From: Hydrogenimonas cancrithermarum
GTDB taxonomy: Bacteria; Campylobacterota; Campylobacteria; Campylobacterales; Hydrogenimonadaceae
Direction: 5' to 3'
Assembly (NCBI RefSeq): GCF_030296055.1
Contig: NZ_AP027370.1
Coordinates: forward strand, 186,001 to 250,000
DNA length: 64,000 bases
Shown piece by piece: positions 18,045-27,285 of this stretch. A model generated the notes under the pieces. It was given only the letters and a program-made list of their open reading frames with translations. It ran no database searches and was not told the DNA's origin. Numbering within the stretch: the first letter of the stretch is position 1; every line of letters begins with the position of its first letter. The translations under genes and the position numbers were made by a program.

Positions 18045-18406
18045 GGAACCAACCGAAATACCATCTATGGAAAAATGCCGGCTACGCGGTCGAAGGCTTT
18101 TTTGAAGTCTTCAAACACGAAACTTCCTTCAAAATCGAAGTCTACCTCTCCCTTGCCGTCTGGATCGGCCTTCTTTTCGTTCCGATGCCGCTGATCGCGA
18201 AAGCGATACTGGGGCTTTCGATGCTCTTTGTCCTGATCGCCGAGTTGGCCAACAGTGCCATCGAGCGAACCGTCGACCTCGTAACCAAAGAGCAGCATAC
18301 ACTGGCCAAACACGCCAAAGACGCAGGTGCGACGATGGTGCTCTTTACCGTCATCTTTACGGCTATCGTCTGGATCGTTACACTCTACAGCGTCTATTTT
18401 GCATGA
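18041..18406 (+). CDS. dgkA: Diacylglycerol kinase
   Basis: Small trimeric inner-membrane kinase phosphorylating diacylglycerol or undecaprenol. It is 121 aa with three transmembrane helices and the active-site motif AELANSAIERTVDLV. An amphipathic N-terminal segment (YAVEGFFEVFKHETSFKIE) is also typical. It is translationally coupled to the HD gene and overlaps the convergent TauE/SafE gene by 13 nt. Confidence 0.95.
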   Translation: MRNQPKYHLWKNAGYAVEGFFEVFKHETSFKIEVYLSLAVWIGLLFVPMPLIAKAILGLSMLFVLIAELANSAIERTVDLVTKEQHTLAKHAKDAGATMVLFTVIFTAIVWIVTLYSVYFA

Positions 18407-19158
18407 TGCCTCGCCGCATCGTGCGGCAGAATCTTCAACTCTTCATGCAACTTTTGCATCTTCTTCTCGATCATCTCCGGATAAAAGATCATCATATACC
18501 CTTTATAACTCGTATAAAGTCCAAAAAGCATGACGATGACGGCTGCGATTTTGATAACGAGCTGTCGATAGGACGAACCTTTGATAAGCGAAGAGAAAAT
18601 GCCGACCCCAAGCATCGCCGGAATCGTCGCAACGCCGAAAACGCCCATCACGATGGCACCTTTCAGTGCCGATCCGGCGACGATGGCGGCCGTTGCGAAA
18701 AAGTAGACCAGCCCACAGGGGATGAACCCGTTGAGCATCCCCATGAAATAGAAGCTGGGCAGGCTTTTGGAGTGGATGACCATTCGAAAGAGTTTGCCGA
18801 ACCACGAACTCTGCGCGATGGAGGATTCGATGGAGTTGAGAAATTTGATCTTGCCGATCAACGAGAGCCCGATAAAGAGCATCAAAACGCCAACGGCGAT
18901 AAAAAGCGTCCCCTTGGCCGTCATGTCGAAGCTAACCTTCTGTCCCACATAGCCGAAAATCGCGCCGATCGTCATATAGCTCGTCACACGGCCGAGCGAA
19001 TAGAGTAAATGGGCGATCATCTGGTGGGTTTTGGACCATTCGGCATCCACCTTCGCCGCCGTGTAGGCCAGCACGAAGCCGCCGCACATACCGATGCAGT
19101 GGCCGAACGATCCAAGCAGTGCCACCAGAAAGATCGTACTGAGCTCAACGCTTCCCAT
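18394..19158 (-). CDS. TauE/SafE (UreH-like) membrane protein
   Basis: Polytopic inner-membrane protein of 254 aa. The start is ATG 19158, which has AGGAG at good distance; a GTG six nt earlier is less likely. The N-terminal motif GSFGHCIGMCGGFVLAYTA is the family signature for UreH/SafE-type proteins that accompany cytochrome oxidase maturation or metal handling. About six hydrophobic helices follow, including FYFMGMLNGFIPCGLVYFF. The CxxxC and GFIPCG cysteines could bind copper. No partner cytochrome gene is adjacent, so the function remains open. Confidence 0.85.
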   Translation of the reverse strand: MGSVELSTIFLVALLGSFGHCIGMCGGFVLAYTAAKVDAEWSKTHQMIAHLLYSLGRVTSYMTIGAIFGYVGQKVSFDMTAKGTLFIAVGVLMLFIGLSLIGKIKFLNSIESSIAQSSWFGKLFRMVIHSKSLPSFYFMGMLNGFIPCGLVYFFATAAIVAGSALKGAIVMGVFGVATIPAMLGVGIFSSLIKGSSYRQLVIKIAAVIVMLFGLYTSYKGYMMIFYPEMIEKKMQKLHEELKILPHDAARHHAK

Positions 19159-19206
19159 CGTCACTCCTATGTTGTTAACTGTTTTATGATTCTATCCAAT
19201 TCCCGG

Positions 19207-20772
19207 TTAATCGACGACAAGCTCCGGCCGGTTGCGGTAGAGAGCGACGCGTACACGTTTCAGTGTGACATTTTCACCGCTTTTGGGCCGGGCCTTCCTC
19301 TTTCGATAGTAGAGTTTGATCTTTTTGCCGTTGCCGTAGTAGAGATAGCCTCGCTTGTAGGTACCGGAAATTTCACGTACCACTTCGTTGACGTAATCGG
19401 GACGGTTCAGATCGTCGAAATCGTCGAGCAGCAGAGGTTCTACATCCGTTTTTCCGAAATCTTTCAACAGATCGAGTTTCGTCACTTCGCGCAAACCGCG
19501 GTAGTCGTAAAGTTTGCGTACGGCGACCTTGCAACGGTGCCCTTTTTTGAGCCTTCGGGTATCTTTATAGACCAGTATCGCCCGTCCGCCGGGCTCTTTG
19601 AGTATGGCGACGCCACCTTTTTTGTAGATGACGGCCGCATCGGGAATAACGGCGTTGGTCCATCCCAACGGCATCGTGTAGAGGTCGGCGATATGGACGG
19701 TTCTGGGCGCGATGTCGCCCGATCGTTCCATCGTCTCTGCTTTCTTTCGCTTTTTGAGAAAAACGAACGGTTCGGTCGTAAAGTGCGCATAGATCGGCAG
19801 ATGGTCCGAGTAGCCGGCATTCAGATGCTTGCCGTGCCGTTTTTTCGCAATTTGCCAGCGGAATACCGCCCCCTTTTCGGTAAAGAGGTAGTTGGGCTTG
19901 AAGACTTTGAAGGAGCGGTCTTTGTAGTTGATCCCTTTTGTGTCGAACATCCCTGCCGGCAGGATCATATGGTCGAGCGCGCTTTTGAGGCCGTAGAAGT
20001 TGTGCGACCACCGGCGTTGCGGCGGAAGTTCCAGCCAAAGATCGTAGTGGTAGGGCCAGCCGATGTCGTACTTGCTGACCGGTTTGTCGTTTTTGATGGT
20101 TTTCAGGATGTGGTTGATGCCCGTGATGCCATCCGTGTCGTTGAGGCGGGGTGATCGTTTAATCGTACGCCACTCGTTCCAATCGCTGTTGAAGTCCCCC
20201 AACAGAATGTAGTCGGCATCTTTGGAAAGCTTCATCAGCCGCCGCATCAGTGCCTTTGCACTGACGATTCGGCGGCTCTCGGCCCCGCTGCGCGATTTCC
20301 AGTGGTTGACGAAGATCCGGACCCTTTTCCCATCGACATCGAGGAGAACTTCGAGAATGTTTCGGGTGCTCAGCGTGCCGTCCGGATCGATTTCGCGTTT
20401 TTGCAAAATCGGATATTTCGAAAGCAGAGCGGTTTTGACCGTCGTCGCCTTCTCGTCGGCGATCGCGCGGTATGCCATCGGCCAGCCGCACCGTTTCACC
20501 CCGGCCTGCAGCGCCTCGAGCGCCTCATCGCTCTCGATCTCCTGCAGCCCGATGATCTCCAGTTTCAGATCGCAGATGACACGGGCGATGTTGTCCACTT
20601 TGATCGTGAAGGCTTTTTTGTTCCATCCGTATCCCGTGTTGGGGATGTACTCGGTATACTCCGATCCGCTTTTTTGCAGATCGAAGAGATTTTCGACATT
20701 GTAGCTCGCCACCCTGAACTCTTTGGAAAAGAGGAACAGGGGAAGCAAGAGGAGGAGAATCAGCGTTTTCAT
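19207..20772 (-). CDS. Exported endonuclease/exonuclease/phosphatase-fold protein
   Basis: The start is ATG 20772, directly before a clear signal peptide (MKTLILLLLLPLFLFS); the longer frame upstream is non-coding. The mature protein has the EEP core: ASYNVENLFD, LQEIESDEAL, NHWKSRSG, LGDFNSDWNEW and YSDHLPIYAHF. A C-terminal region of about 170 residues (YRKRKARPKSGENVTLKRVR near the end) probably forms an OB-like or nucleic-acid-binding domain. At 521 aa it fits secreted DNases or phosphoesterases. It lies 19 nt after the metal-transporter permease gene and may be co-transcribed. Confidence 0.88.
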   Translation of the reverse strand: MKTLILLLLLPLFLFSKEFRVASYNVENLFDLQKSGSEYTEYIPNTGYGWNKKAFTIKVDNIARVICDLKLEIIGLQEIESDEALEALQAGVKRCGWPMAYRAIADEKATTVKTALLSKYPILQKREIDPDGTLSTRNILEVLLDVDGKRVRIFVNHWKSRSGAESRRIVSAKALMRRLMKLSKDADYILLGDFNSDWNEWRTIKRSPRLNDTDGITGINHILKTIKNDKPVSKYDIGWPYHYDLWLELPPQRRWSHNFYGLKSALDHMILPAGMFDTKGINYKDRSFKVFKPNYLFTEKGAVFRWQIAKKRHGKHLNAGYSDHLPIYAHFTTEPFVFLKKRKKAETMERSGDIAPRTVHIADLYTMPLGWTNAVIPDAAVIYKKGGVAILKEPGGRAILVYKDTRRLKKGHRCKVAVRKLYDYRGLREVTKLDLLKDFGKTDVEPLLLDDFDDLNRPDYVNEVVREISGTYKRGYLYYGNGKKIKLYYRKRKARPKSGENVTLKRVRVALYRNRPELVVD

Positions 20773-20791
20773 GCCGCAATTGTACACCATT

Positions 20792-21550
20792 TCATGAAGC
20801 GACGGGCGGACGTTTCGATTTTGATAGCACGAAAACCGATGCCGCGCCGACGACACAGAAGATGATGGTATAGCCCGTCGGAAGATCGTAAAGATAGGAG
20901 ATCCCAAGCGCGACGATCATCGAGACCGAGCCGAAGCCCCATGCGAAAAGCAGAGGTTCGAAACGACGCTGCACGAGCGCCGCGTACGCCGGTGCGACGA
21001 GGAGGGCGAAAACAACCAGGACACCGGCACTTTGAACGGAAGAGGTGACGGTAAGAGCCAGGGCGGTGAAGAAAAGTATTTCTTTAACGAGCCCCGATGT
21101 TTTAGGATAGAGTAAAAACATCACCGCGGCAATGGTACCATAGGCCGCCGACGCCAAAAAGAGATCTTCGGGCATCGTAAAGAGAATGTCAGCCGCACTG
21201 AGGCGGTTGAAAAGCTCCATCCCTTCGCTGCTTTGGGCGAGGATGAGCATGATCGACGAGATGCCCAGTGCGTAAAGCAGGCCGATGAAGGCTTCGATGT
21301 GGGCGACCCTTCGGCTCGATATCGCAATCACAATAGCCGCAAGCAATGCGAAAAGGAGTGTCAGCGGCGTCTGGTACATCCCGTCGAAAAACGCCACGCT
21401 GATCGCCATCCCGACCGCGGCGATCTGCCCGATCGCAAGGTCGGTGAAGATCACGCCGCGTCTGATGATTTCAAGCCCGAAAATGGCATGAATGAAGACA
21501 AGCAAAATGCCCAGCGCGAAAGCCGGCCACAATATCTCGATCAGCGACAT
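20792..21550 (-). CDS. Metal ABC transporter permease (ZnuB family)
   Basis: Inner-membrane permease of the zinc/manganese/iron ABC uptake family, 252 aa with seven or eight hydrophobic helices. Recognisable parts are HAIFGLEIIRRGVIFTDLAIGQ near the N-terminus and SSVQSAGVLVVFALLVAPAY. Its start overlaps the binding-protein gene by 10 nt, confirming that the two work together. The cognate ATPase (ZnuC type) is not found next to it or elsewhere in the window. Confidence 0.92.
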   Translation of the reverse strand: MSLIEILWPAFALGILLVFIHAIFGLEIIRRGVIFTDLAIGQIAAVGMAISVAFFDGMYQTPLTLLFALLAAIVIAISSRRVAHIEAFIGLLYALGISSIMLILAQSSEGMELFNRLSAADILFTMPEDLFLASAAYGTIAAVMFLLYPKTSGLVKEILFFTALALTVTSSVQSAGVLVVFALLVAPAYAALVQRRFEPLLFAWGFGSVSMIVALGISYLYDLPTGYTIIFCVVGAASVFVLSKSKRPPVAS

Positions 21551-22422
21551 AAACGTTTCGCGATCGTTTCATAAAAGGTCTGAAGCGTATCCGCCCCGTT
21601 CACGGCACCCACATCGTGAGGAAGGAGGACGACCTCTGCACCTGTCTTGGAGACGATAAAGCGTGCCGTTTTCCTCTCATGGTAGAGATCCTGCAAGATC
21701 TTCCCAATCCCCTCTTTTTGGATCAGACGGATCAGTTCGATCGTATGTTTCGAACTCGGAGCGATCCCGGGCAGCGGCTCGATCGTTCCGACGGAAACGA
21801 TACCGTAACGCTTAAGAAGATAGTTGTAGAGTTCGTGATACTGCACCACTTTCATTCCTTTGCATCGGTGCATTTTCATATCGAAATCTTTCAAAAAATC
21901 GTTCCATCGCTCCAAGAATTTTTCGAGATTGGCTTCATAGGTACTCCGATGTGCCGGATCGATCGTTTCAAGTTTGTAGGCAACCAGTTTCGCGATGCGA
22001 ACGATGTTATGCGGGTCGAGCGCATAGTGCGGATTGCCTTCCGGATGAACGTCGCCGTAAGCTCTCGAAACGGCGGCCGGCTTATCCAGCAGATCGATCA
22101 CTTGCGAGGCATCGACGAAGCCGATGCTTCCCGGCTGGATTTTCGGGTTGTGTGCCCGTTTCAGCAAAGGAGGCAGCCAGCCTATTTCCAGGCCCGCCCC
22201 GTTCATGACAAGCATGTCGGCTCGGCTCAACAGAGGGATCAACGAAGGTTTCGGCACGATGAAGTGCGGGTCCATTCTGGCCGAGGCAAGCGCCTTGACA
22301 CGTACGAGGTTTCCTCCGACAGCTTTGACGGTTTCGGCCAAATAGGGGTAGGTGGTGACAACGTTCACCTTTGCGGACAAGAGTGTCGTAAATGCAAAAA
22401 GTGCTATGAAGATCTTTTTCAT
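21541..22422 (-). CDS. Metal ABC transporter substrate-binding protein (ZnuA family)
   Basis: Periplasmic cluster A-I binding protein, 293 aa from ATG 22422; the upstream extension is discarded because a signal peptide (MKKIFIALFAFTTLLSAK) begins there. Metal ligands expected for the family are visible: His in MDPHFIVPK, His in NPHYALDPHN, and His in KVVQYHELYN. It lacks the long His/Asp-rich loop of many zinc-specific ZnuA proteins. It lies 8 nt after the outer-membrane protein gene and overlaps the permease gene. Confidence 0.92.
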   Translation of the reverse strand: MKKIFIALFAFTTLLSAKVNVVTTYPYLAETVKAVGGNLVRVKALASARMDPHFIVPKPSLIPLLSRADMLVMNGAGLEIGWLPPLLKRAHNPKIQPGSIGFVDASQVIDLLDKPAAVSRAYGDVHPEGNPHYALDPHNIVRIAKLVAYKLETIDPAHRSTYEANLEKFLERWNDFLKDFDMKMHRCKGMKVVQYHELYNYLLKRYGIVSVGTIEPLPGIAPSSKHTIELIRLIQKEGIGKILQDLYHERKTARFIVSKTGAEVVLLPHDVGAVNGADTLQTFYETIAKRLCR

Positions 22423-22430
22423 CGTTTCTC

Positions 22431-23654
22431 CTAAAACGCGTGTGCGCCATGCGCACCCGCTTCGATAGTGAGGCCGAGGAGGATTTCGTGAATATCCCTG
22501 CGCTCGCCTTCGATCCATTTCGATCGGTCGTAAGTGTACTGGAGCCTCAGTTTCGAAAATTCGAACGGTTTGTACTGCATCATCACTGTATAACGATCGA
22601 GGTCGTTTGGAAGATCATCGGTATTTTCAAAGAGGGTATCGTACCGGATCCCGGCGGCCCAGTTCTGATCGTAATCGTAGATCAGTTCGCTGTAAAGCCC
22701 CGCCTGTTTTCCCGTACCATCTTTGTCTCGCCAGAGTAGCTCGTTCTGCCATGTCAGGGCGCTGTAGCTTCCGAAAAAACTTTTGAGTGTCAGGTCGGCA
22801 CCGAAAATATCGGTGTGCCCGTCCGGGTTTTTTCCATGCATGAAGGTGACGCCCGCGAGGATGGAACTCGTTTCCGTTATATCGGCACTACTTTTAAGGT
22901 AACCGATCGTGAGATTGTTGGTATCGGTATTGCCGAAACTTCTTCCATTGCCTCCTTGCATCGCTTCGAAACCGGCCATCCAATAGGTCTCGGTCGGGAG
23001 GTTCCACTGTATCTGAACCCCCTCGTCACTCAAACCACCGGGACCGAAAAACGTTTCAAAGACCAGAGGAATGGATGAAAAGTTCCAGGCATGCTGATGC
23101 TTTGGATTGATTCGTCCAAATTCACTCTTGAATTTTCCCGCCTTGATGCGAAGGTTGTAGGGAAGCGCACGCGTCGTGACGAAAAGCTCGCCGATATGCA
23201 ACCCCTCTTGTTCGATATGCAGTGCCGCCGCAACATCGAAATAGGGATCGACGGTCGAGCTGATCTCCAGTTCGGCATAGTTGAGGTTGAATCCGCGCTT
23301 GGGATTGAAGGGGATCTCCCCCGGATTGTCGAAAAATCCGGGAATTCGATAGTTCGCATAGGCGTCGTTTCCGATATTCCGGCCGACGGCAGCCATATTG
23401 GCTATCAGCGCGATATCCGGCAAGAACGCCTGTTGGCTGAACGAGGCCGAACCGCTTCCACTCTTCTCGATCCTGGCATCGAGCTCACGCTCCTGTGCTT
23501 TTTTATTTCTGTTTTCCAACTCATCGACGCGTTTTAGCAGTTTCTCGATCGTTTCCTGCTGTTGACGCATCTGTGATTTCAGCTGCTCCATTTCATCGCT
23601 GCCGGCAAAGAGCGCGGCTGCGGCAAAAAGAGAGCAGACAACACTTTTTTTCAT
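22431..23654 (-). CDS. Outer-membrane beta-barrel protein of the metal-uptake cluster
   Basis: A 407-aa protein with a signal peptide (MKKSVVCSLFAAAALFAG) and a coiled-coil segment (residues 22-55, QQETIEKLLKRVDELENRN). A porin-like beta-barrel follows with many alternating aromatic/polar strands, e.g. YDQNWAAGIRYDTLFEN and FSKLRLQYTYDRSKWIEGER. The C-terminus HGAHAF is histidine-bearing. Similar barrels are found next to ZnuAB-type genes, where they are thought to let metal cross the outer membrane. The barrel call is solid. Metal specificity is inferred from the neighbours. Confidence 0.8.
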   Translation of the reverse strand: MKKSVVCSLFAAAALFAGSDEMEQLKSQMRQQQETIEKLLKRVDELENRNKKAQERELDARIEKSGSGSASFSQQAFLPDIALIANMAAVGRNIGNDAYANYRIPGFFDNPGEIPFNPKRGFNLNYAELEISSTVDPYFDVAAALHIEQEGLHIGELFVTTRALPYNLRIKAGKFKSEFGRINPKHQHAWNFSSIPLVFETFFGPGGLSDEGVQIQWNLPTETYWMAGFEAMQGGNGRSFGNTDTNNLTIGYLKSSADITETSSILAGVTFMHGKNPDGHTDIFGADLTLKSFFGSYSALTWQNELLWRDKDGTGKQAGLYSELIYDYDQNWAAGIRYDTLFENTDDLPNDLDRYTVMMQYKPFEFSKLRLQYTYDRSKWIEGERRDIHEILLGLTIEAGAHGAHAF

Positions 23655-23701
23655 AGTACTCTCCTGAATGAATGTTGATATGATTTAATATGATCGGTTT
23701 T

Positions 23702-23977
23702 TCAGAAGAAAAGAGGCGGTGAACGGGCCGAAAGCCTGGTCGGTTTGCTGGAGAGTTTTAACGTTTCGAAGGATGATGTAATGGGAACGAAAAGATTTTC
23801 GATCTGTGCGACATCGAATGTTTCGGGCAAATCCCCGCTCGAGATATTGGACTGAAATGTACAAATCGGGCAGTTATGATGGGTCTTTAGATCGTGGTGG
23901 TGGTGGAATGCACCCAGCAGCGTCGCAACGAGAAGAATACCGCTGAAGAATTTTTTGACTGACCCGGCCGTTTTCAT
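23702..23977 (-). CDS. Small exported His-rich protein of the metal-uptake cluster
   Basis: A 91-aa protein from ATG 23977. The N-terminal hydrophobic signal (FFSGILLVATLLGA) is followed by a metal-binding-like patch FHHHHDLKTHHNCPICTF with six histidines and a CxxC. The rest is polar without a known domain. Its place at the head of the outer-membrane protein, binding protein and permease genes suggests a periplasmic zinc chaperone or sensor, which is inference. Small His/Cys proteins of the DUF2946 type are comparable. Confidence 0.65.
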   Translation of the reverse strand: MKTAGSVKKFFSGILLVATLLGAFHHHHDLKTHHNCPICTFQSNISSGDLPETFDVAQIENLFVPITSSFETLKLSSKPTRLSARSPPLFF

Positions 23978-23984
23978 GTCGCTA

Positions 23985-26582
23985 TTATACCCGGTTGTTT
24001 CCAATCCTGTTGCGAATCCACTTTTCCGTCTCCATGACCACGATGAGTCCAAGTGCGAGCAGCAGCAGTTCATCCCACACTTTCACGGGAACCGGTTCGA
24101 CCGAGAGAAGCTTCTGTGTCAGCGGAATGTGCAGCGCCGCAACGTGGACCGCCTGTGCCGCGATCACCGAAAGTATCAGCAGGGGATTTTGCAGATGGTT
24201 GATTCTGAAAACCGGCAGATGTTCGCTGCGGCTGTTGAAGACATGGACATTTTCGAAAAGGACCATCAGCATCAGTGTCAGGTTTCGTGCCGAATCGGCA
24301 TCGTAACCACCGGTGTTCAAGAGGTAATAGAAGAGTCCAAAAGCCAACAAGCCCATATAAAATCCACCCACGGCGATACGGCTGATCATGACACCGTTGA
24401 AGATCGGTTCGTTGGGGCGACGGGGCGGACGCTCGAGAATGTCGGGTTCCGCCTTCTCGAGCCCCAATGCCACATCCTGGATACCGTTGGTGACGAGGTT
24501 GAGCCAGAGCAGGTGGATTGGCAGCAGCGGGACCGGCGTAGCGAAAATGAGCGAGAGCAGAACCAGAACGATTTCGGCAAATCCGGTCGATATGAGCAGG
24601 TGAACCACTTTTCGGATATTGTCGTAGGCACGGCGTCCCTCTTCGATGCCACTCACGATCGAGGGAAAGGCGTCGTCGGTGAGGATCAGGTCGGCACTCT
24701 CTTTGGCCACATCGGTCCCGGAGAGCCCCATCGCGATGCCGATATTGGCGAATTTGAGCGCGGGAGCGTCGTTGACTCCGTCGCCGGTGACCGCCACATA
24801 GTGGCCAAGCTTTTGAAATGCCTGGACGATCTGCAGCTTCTGCGCCGGCGCCACGCGTGCGAAGACGCGTTTATCCTCGATCTCTTTGGGGTCGCTTCCG
24901 TTCTCCGCCCATCGATTCAGCGCTTCGGCATCCATCACCTCTTCGGGACTCATCGCGATCTCGAGCTCCTTCGCGATATGGTAAGCGGTGGATGGGTGGT
25001 CGCCCGTCACCATCGCGACGGCGATTCCGGCTTTCTGACACCGCTTCACAGCCTCTTTGACACCCTCTCTGAGCGGATCGGCAATCGCAGCGAAACCGAC
25101 CCACTCGAACCGCATCTTCTGCAGCAACGGCTCGATCTTCGGCGTATTGGCCACCGCTTTCGCGACGGCGATAATACGAAAACCGTCGGCTGCCCACTCT
25201 TCGACCGCTTCCATCAGCTCACGCTTTTGACGATGGTCCAGGTGAAGGTGGCGTAAAATCACCTCCGGCGAGCCTTTGATGACATGCAGGTAGCGCCCAT
25301 CGTCCTTTATGGCGGCACCTGCCATCTTCTTCGCCGATTCGTAGGGCATCACGTCGGCTCTGGGCGCTTCGAGAAATTCGGCAAGTGCCGGATCTTTTTG
25401 CAATGCGAACATGGCGAACGCCACATCCACCTGATCGCCCTCGAGCGAGGAGGGATCTTCCGGTTTTGCCAAATGCGCCTCGTTTGCGACTAGAATGGTT
25501 TTGGCGAGTTCCCGCGAGGTTTTATCCGGCGAATCGACCACATCTTTCGGCGTCACGAAGGCTTGAATCTGAAGTCTGTTTTGCGTCAGTGTACCCGTTT
25601 TGTCGGTTGCGATCATCGTACAGGACCCCAACCCTTCGATCGCCGCCAGTTTCCGGACAATGACGTTTCGCCTGCTCATCGCGACCGCAGCCGCAGCCAG
25701 CGCCACCGTAATGGCCACCGGCAGGCCTTCGGGAACGGCAGAGACGAAGAGGGCGAGAATCAAGAAGAAGATCTGCGTGATCTCCATATGTTGGTAGAGC
25801 GCGATGAAAAAGAGAAAGACGGAAGCCACCGTCACGGCAATGGCGATATTTTTCGAAAAGAGTTCGAGCCGTTCGATCAGAGGGATCTTCGCCTCGCTCT
25901 TTTGGGCCAGCATCTCGGCAATCCGTCCAATCTGCGTCTGCAGGCCGACCGCCACGACGACCCCCATACCGCGTCCCGAGGTTACATAAGTGCCGGCAAA
26001 GAGCATATTGGCCTGGTCCGCGACGGGCAGTTCCGGGTCATCGTAAATTTTGGAAGCGTTTTTCTCCACCGCGACAGATTCTCCGGTCAGCAGCGACTCG
26101 TCGACCATCAGATCGCGGCTTTCGACAAGGCGGATATCCGCCGGCACCTTGTCGCCACTCTCGAGCATTACGATATCGCCGATCGTCAGATCTATCGCTT
26201 CGATACGCCGCACCCGGCCATCGCGCAGAACGTTGGCATACGTCTTGACGCTCGACTTCAATGCATGTGCCTTCTGCGCGGCGGAGTGCTCGAGGTAGGT
26301 TCCGATGACCGCGTTGATCGACAAAACGGCCAGAATGAACCAGGCATCGAGCGTCTCGCCGATAGCGAAACTGAGGATCGCCGCGATAAGAAGTATGAGG
26401 ATGATGGGGCTTTTGAACTGCTCAAAAAAGGTGAGAAGCAGAGGTTTTGGTTTCGACTCGGGAAGGGCGTTGGGCCCGTAGTGCGCCCAACGTTTTTTGG
26501 CCTCCGCCTCGGTAAGGCCCTTGGGAGAGCTCTCTGTCAGCTCGAGACTCTTCTCGACACTCAGGGTATGAAACGCCTCCAT
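23985..26582 (-). CDS. P2-type cation-transporting ATPase (calcium pump-like)
   Basis: Full-length 865-aa P-type ATPase; the start is ATG 26582 with GGGAGG six nt upstream. Visible parts in order: N-terminal cation-ATPase domain, actuator loop TGES at 166-169, helix-4 motif PEGLP at 284-288, phosphorylation site DKTGT with Asp327, hinge GDGVNDAPALKFANIGIAMG, and helix-6 LNLVTNGIQDVALGLEKAE. The PEGL and N..D pattern is that of calcium or related P2A pumps rather than copper/zinc P1B pumps, as CPx and HMA motifs are missing. It ends 7 nt before the His-rich small gene. Confidence 0.92.
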   Translation of the reverse strand: MEAFHTLSVEKSLELTESSPKGLTEAEAKKRWAHYGPNALPESKPKPLLLTFFEQFKSPIILILLIAAILSFAIGETLDAWFILAVLSINAVIGTYLEHSAAQKAHALKSSVKTYANVLRDGRVRRIEAIDLTIGDIVMLESGDKVPADIRLVESRDLMVDESLLTGESVAVEKNASKIYDDPELPVADQANMLFAGTYVTSGRGMGVVVAVGLQTQIGRIAEMLAQKSEAKIPLIERLELFSKNIAIAVTVASVFLFFIALYQHMEITQIFFLILALFVSAVPEGLPVAITVALAAAAVAMSRRNVIVRKLAAIEGLGSCTMIATDKTGTLTQNRLQIQAFVTPKDVVDSPDKTSRELAKTILVANEAHLAKPEDPSSLEGDQVDVAFAMFALQKDPALAEFLEAPRADVMPYESAKKMAGAAIKDDGRYLHVIKGSPEVILRHLHLDHRQKRELMEAVEEWAADGFRIIAVAKAVANTPKIEPLLQKMRFEWVGFAAIADPLREGVKEAVKRCQKAGIAVAMVTGDHPSTAYHIAKELEIAMSPEEVMDAEALNRWAENGSDPKEIEDKRVFARVAPAQKLQIVQAFQKLGHYVAVTGDGVNDAPALKFANIGIAMGLSGTDVAKESADLILTDDAFPSIVSGIEEGRRAYDNIRKVVHLLISTGFAEIVLVLLSLIFATPVPLLPIHLLWLNLVTNGIQDVALGLEKAEPDILERPPRRPNEPIFNGVMISRIAVGGFYMGLLAFGLFYYLLNTGGYDADSARNLTLMLMVLFENVHVFNSRSEHLPVFRINHLQNPLLILSVIAAQAVHVAALHIPLTQKLLSVEPVPVKVWDELLLLALGLIVVMETEKWIRNRIGNNRV

Positions 26583-26622
26583 AAACAACCTCCCTTTCGT
26601 TGGTTGAATCTATTGTAACAAA

Positions 26623-27285
26623 TCAGGAAGGTTTGTAAGCTTTGAGCAGCCTCAGGTAGTTTTTGAAGTAAAAACGCTCTTCGAAACGATCGAAACCGAA
26701 AGGCCTCAGCATCGCTTGCGTATCGCGGTCGATGAAATCTTCCGCAAGCGGGCACTCGACCTTGCGGATGGCGTACCTGACGTACCAGGCCGCTTCGTCG
26801 ACATTGAAATTGTTGTAGTCCAGAATCGCGAAACGCCCGCCGGGCTTGAGGGCTCTGACAGCGTTTTGGATGATTCGGCCGCGAAGCTCCTGGACGAATC
26901 CGTGCAGGACAAACGAGATGAAGACGACATCGTATTCATTTTCATACGGCAGCGGTCCGTCGATGCGCCGGTCGACCAGTTCGATGTTGGGGTAGGGCGC
27001 CGTGTTCTTTTTAAACTGCGCCTGCATCTCGGGACCGATCTCCAGCGCCGTAATCTTGCCGCTGTCGCCGATATGCTCGTGCATCAAAAGCGCGTTTCTA
27101 CCCGTGCCGGCACCGAAATCGAGCACACATTCGCCCGGCTTCAGTCCGATATCGGCAATCGCTTTTCGGATGAATTTCGGATACCATCCAAGGGTGATGA
27201 TATCCATCAGGCGGTCGTAATAGCGCGCCTCGAAGCCTTTGACTTCGACCTTGGAGTCCTCTTGTCTGAATTCTTTTTCGCTCAT
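26623..27285 (-). CDS. Class I SAM-dependent methyltransferase
   Basis: A 220-aa methyltransferase starting at ATG 27285. SAM-binding motif I is VLDFGAGTGRNALLM, motif II ITALEIGPEMQAQF, and the post-I acidic residue and later motif FAILDYNNFN are present. It overlaps the stop of the upstream DUF3365 gene by 4 nt. Substrate unknown. The closest functional groups by motif style are small-molecule or quinone methyltransferases (UbiE-like), not arsenite methyltransferases, because the needed cysteine set is missing. Confidence 0.88.
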   Translation of the reverse strand: MSEKEFRQEDSKVEVKGFEARYYDRLMDIITLGWYPKFIRKAIADIGLKPGECVLDFGAGTGRNALLMHEHIGDSGKITALEIGPEMQAQFKKNTAPYPNIELVDRRIDGPLPYENEYDVVFISFVLHGFVQELRGRIIQNAVRALKPGGRFAILDYNNFNVDEAAWYVRYAIRKVECPLAEDFIDRDTQAMLRPFGFDRFEERFYFKNYLRLLKAYKPS

